From positions 1-64,000 of the forward strand of contig LWTK01000036.1 in NCBI GenBank assembly GCA_003326205.1: a DNA stretch of 64,000 nucleotides, in the 5' to 3' direction. The DNA comes from Nostoc sp. ATCC 43529 (GTDB lineage: Bacteria; Cyanobacteriota; Cyanobacteriia; Cyanobacteriales; Nostocaceae). Shown here in pieces: positions 63,988 through 64,000 of the stretch (position 1 is the first letter of the stretch; every line of letters starts with the position of its first letter). Made by a program: the position numbers and the translations under genes. The notes beneath the pieces were generated by a model, which worked only from the letters and a program-made list of their open reading frames with translations, searched no databases and was not told the origin of the DNA.

Positions 63988-64000
63988 AAGTCTGCATTGT

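Overview
The window looks like chromosome of a filamentous, probably heterocyst-forming cyanobacterium (Nostocales). The evidence is the very frequent HIP1 octamer (GCGATCGC), many 7-nt tandem repeats between genes (the STRR type known from Nostoc, Anabaena and Calothrix), dispersed GC-rich palindromes, and a typical gene set: Uma2 proteins, RTX-repeat proteins, giant hybrid histidine kinases, and a PlsY-like protein fused to a PEP/pyruvate-phosphotransferase-like part. No rRNA, tRNA, CRISPR array or intact insertion sequence was seen.

Layout. 1-971: 5' part of an RTX Ca-binding protein gene leaving the window on the minus strand. 1.3-5.2 kb: Uma2 protein, MATE exporter, Nudix hydrolase and a small kinase. 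5.4-32.3 kb: a long carbohydrate region. Its left arm (minus strand) has an NAD-dependent epimerase, a nucleotidyltransferase-PfkB fusion (the two HldE activities in reversed order) and a GmhA-like SIS isomerase. After a 1-kb gene-free gap comes a plus-strand run: SPP-type phosphatase, DxD glycosyltransferase, GH13 enzyme, SGNH-like protein, MBOAT acyltransferase, second SPP-type phosphatase and transketolase. GmhB, a GT61 glycosyltransferase, a sterol-desaturase-family hydroxylase, YjbQ, a DegT aminotransferase, a TIM-barrel isomerase, an SDR, a GH31 glucosidase, an NtdB-like phosphatase and a class I FBP aldolase follow.

From family knowledge, aldolase and transketolase can supply sedoheptulose 7-phosphate. 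GmhA, the PfkB/nucleotidyltransferase fusion and GmhB could turn it into a nucleotide-activated heptose, with the epimerase as a finishing step. DegT, SDR, TIM barrel and NtdB-like genes suggest an amino- or keto-sugar side branch, and the transferases and MBOAT suggest assembly and acylation of a glycan or glycoside. The product is unknown; this is the best candidate for an undescribed system here. A private 9-nt repeat (ACAGTTAAG) lies in three gene-free stretches of this region and was not noticed elsewhere in the window.

32.5-45.6 kb: small hypothetical protein, lone receiver domain, and two giant soluble hybrid kinases transcribed divergently from a spacer holding ten perfectly spaced 21-bp repeats. 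45.9-53.9 kb: ClpS, DUF2103-like protein, a frameshifted secreted-protein gene, MoaE, KTSC protein, a TTG-started membrane protein, a TIGR03032 pseudogene joined to an RTX tail, an orphan terminator, and FolE. 54-64 kb: PlsY-PPDK-like fusion, a 38-residue one-helix membrane protein, SGNH hydrolase, PAP/fibrillin-like protein, and a two-gene operon of membrane-anchored beta-rich and WD40 proteins that reaches the right edge.
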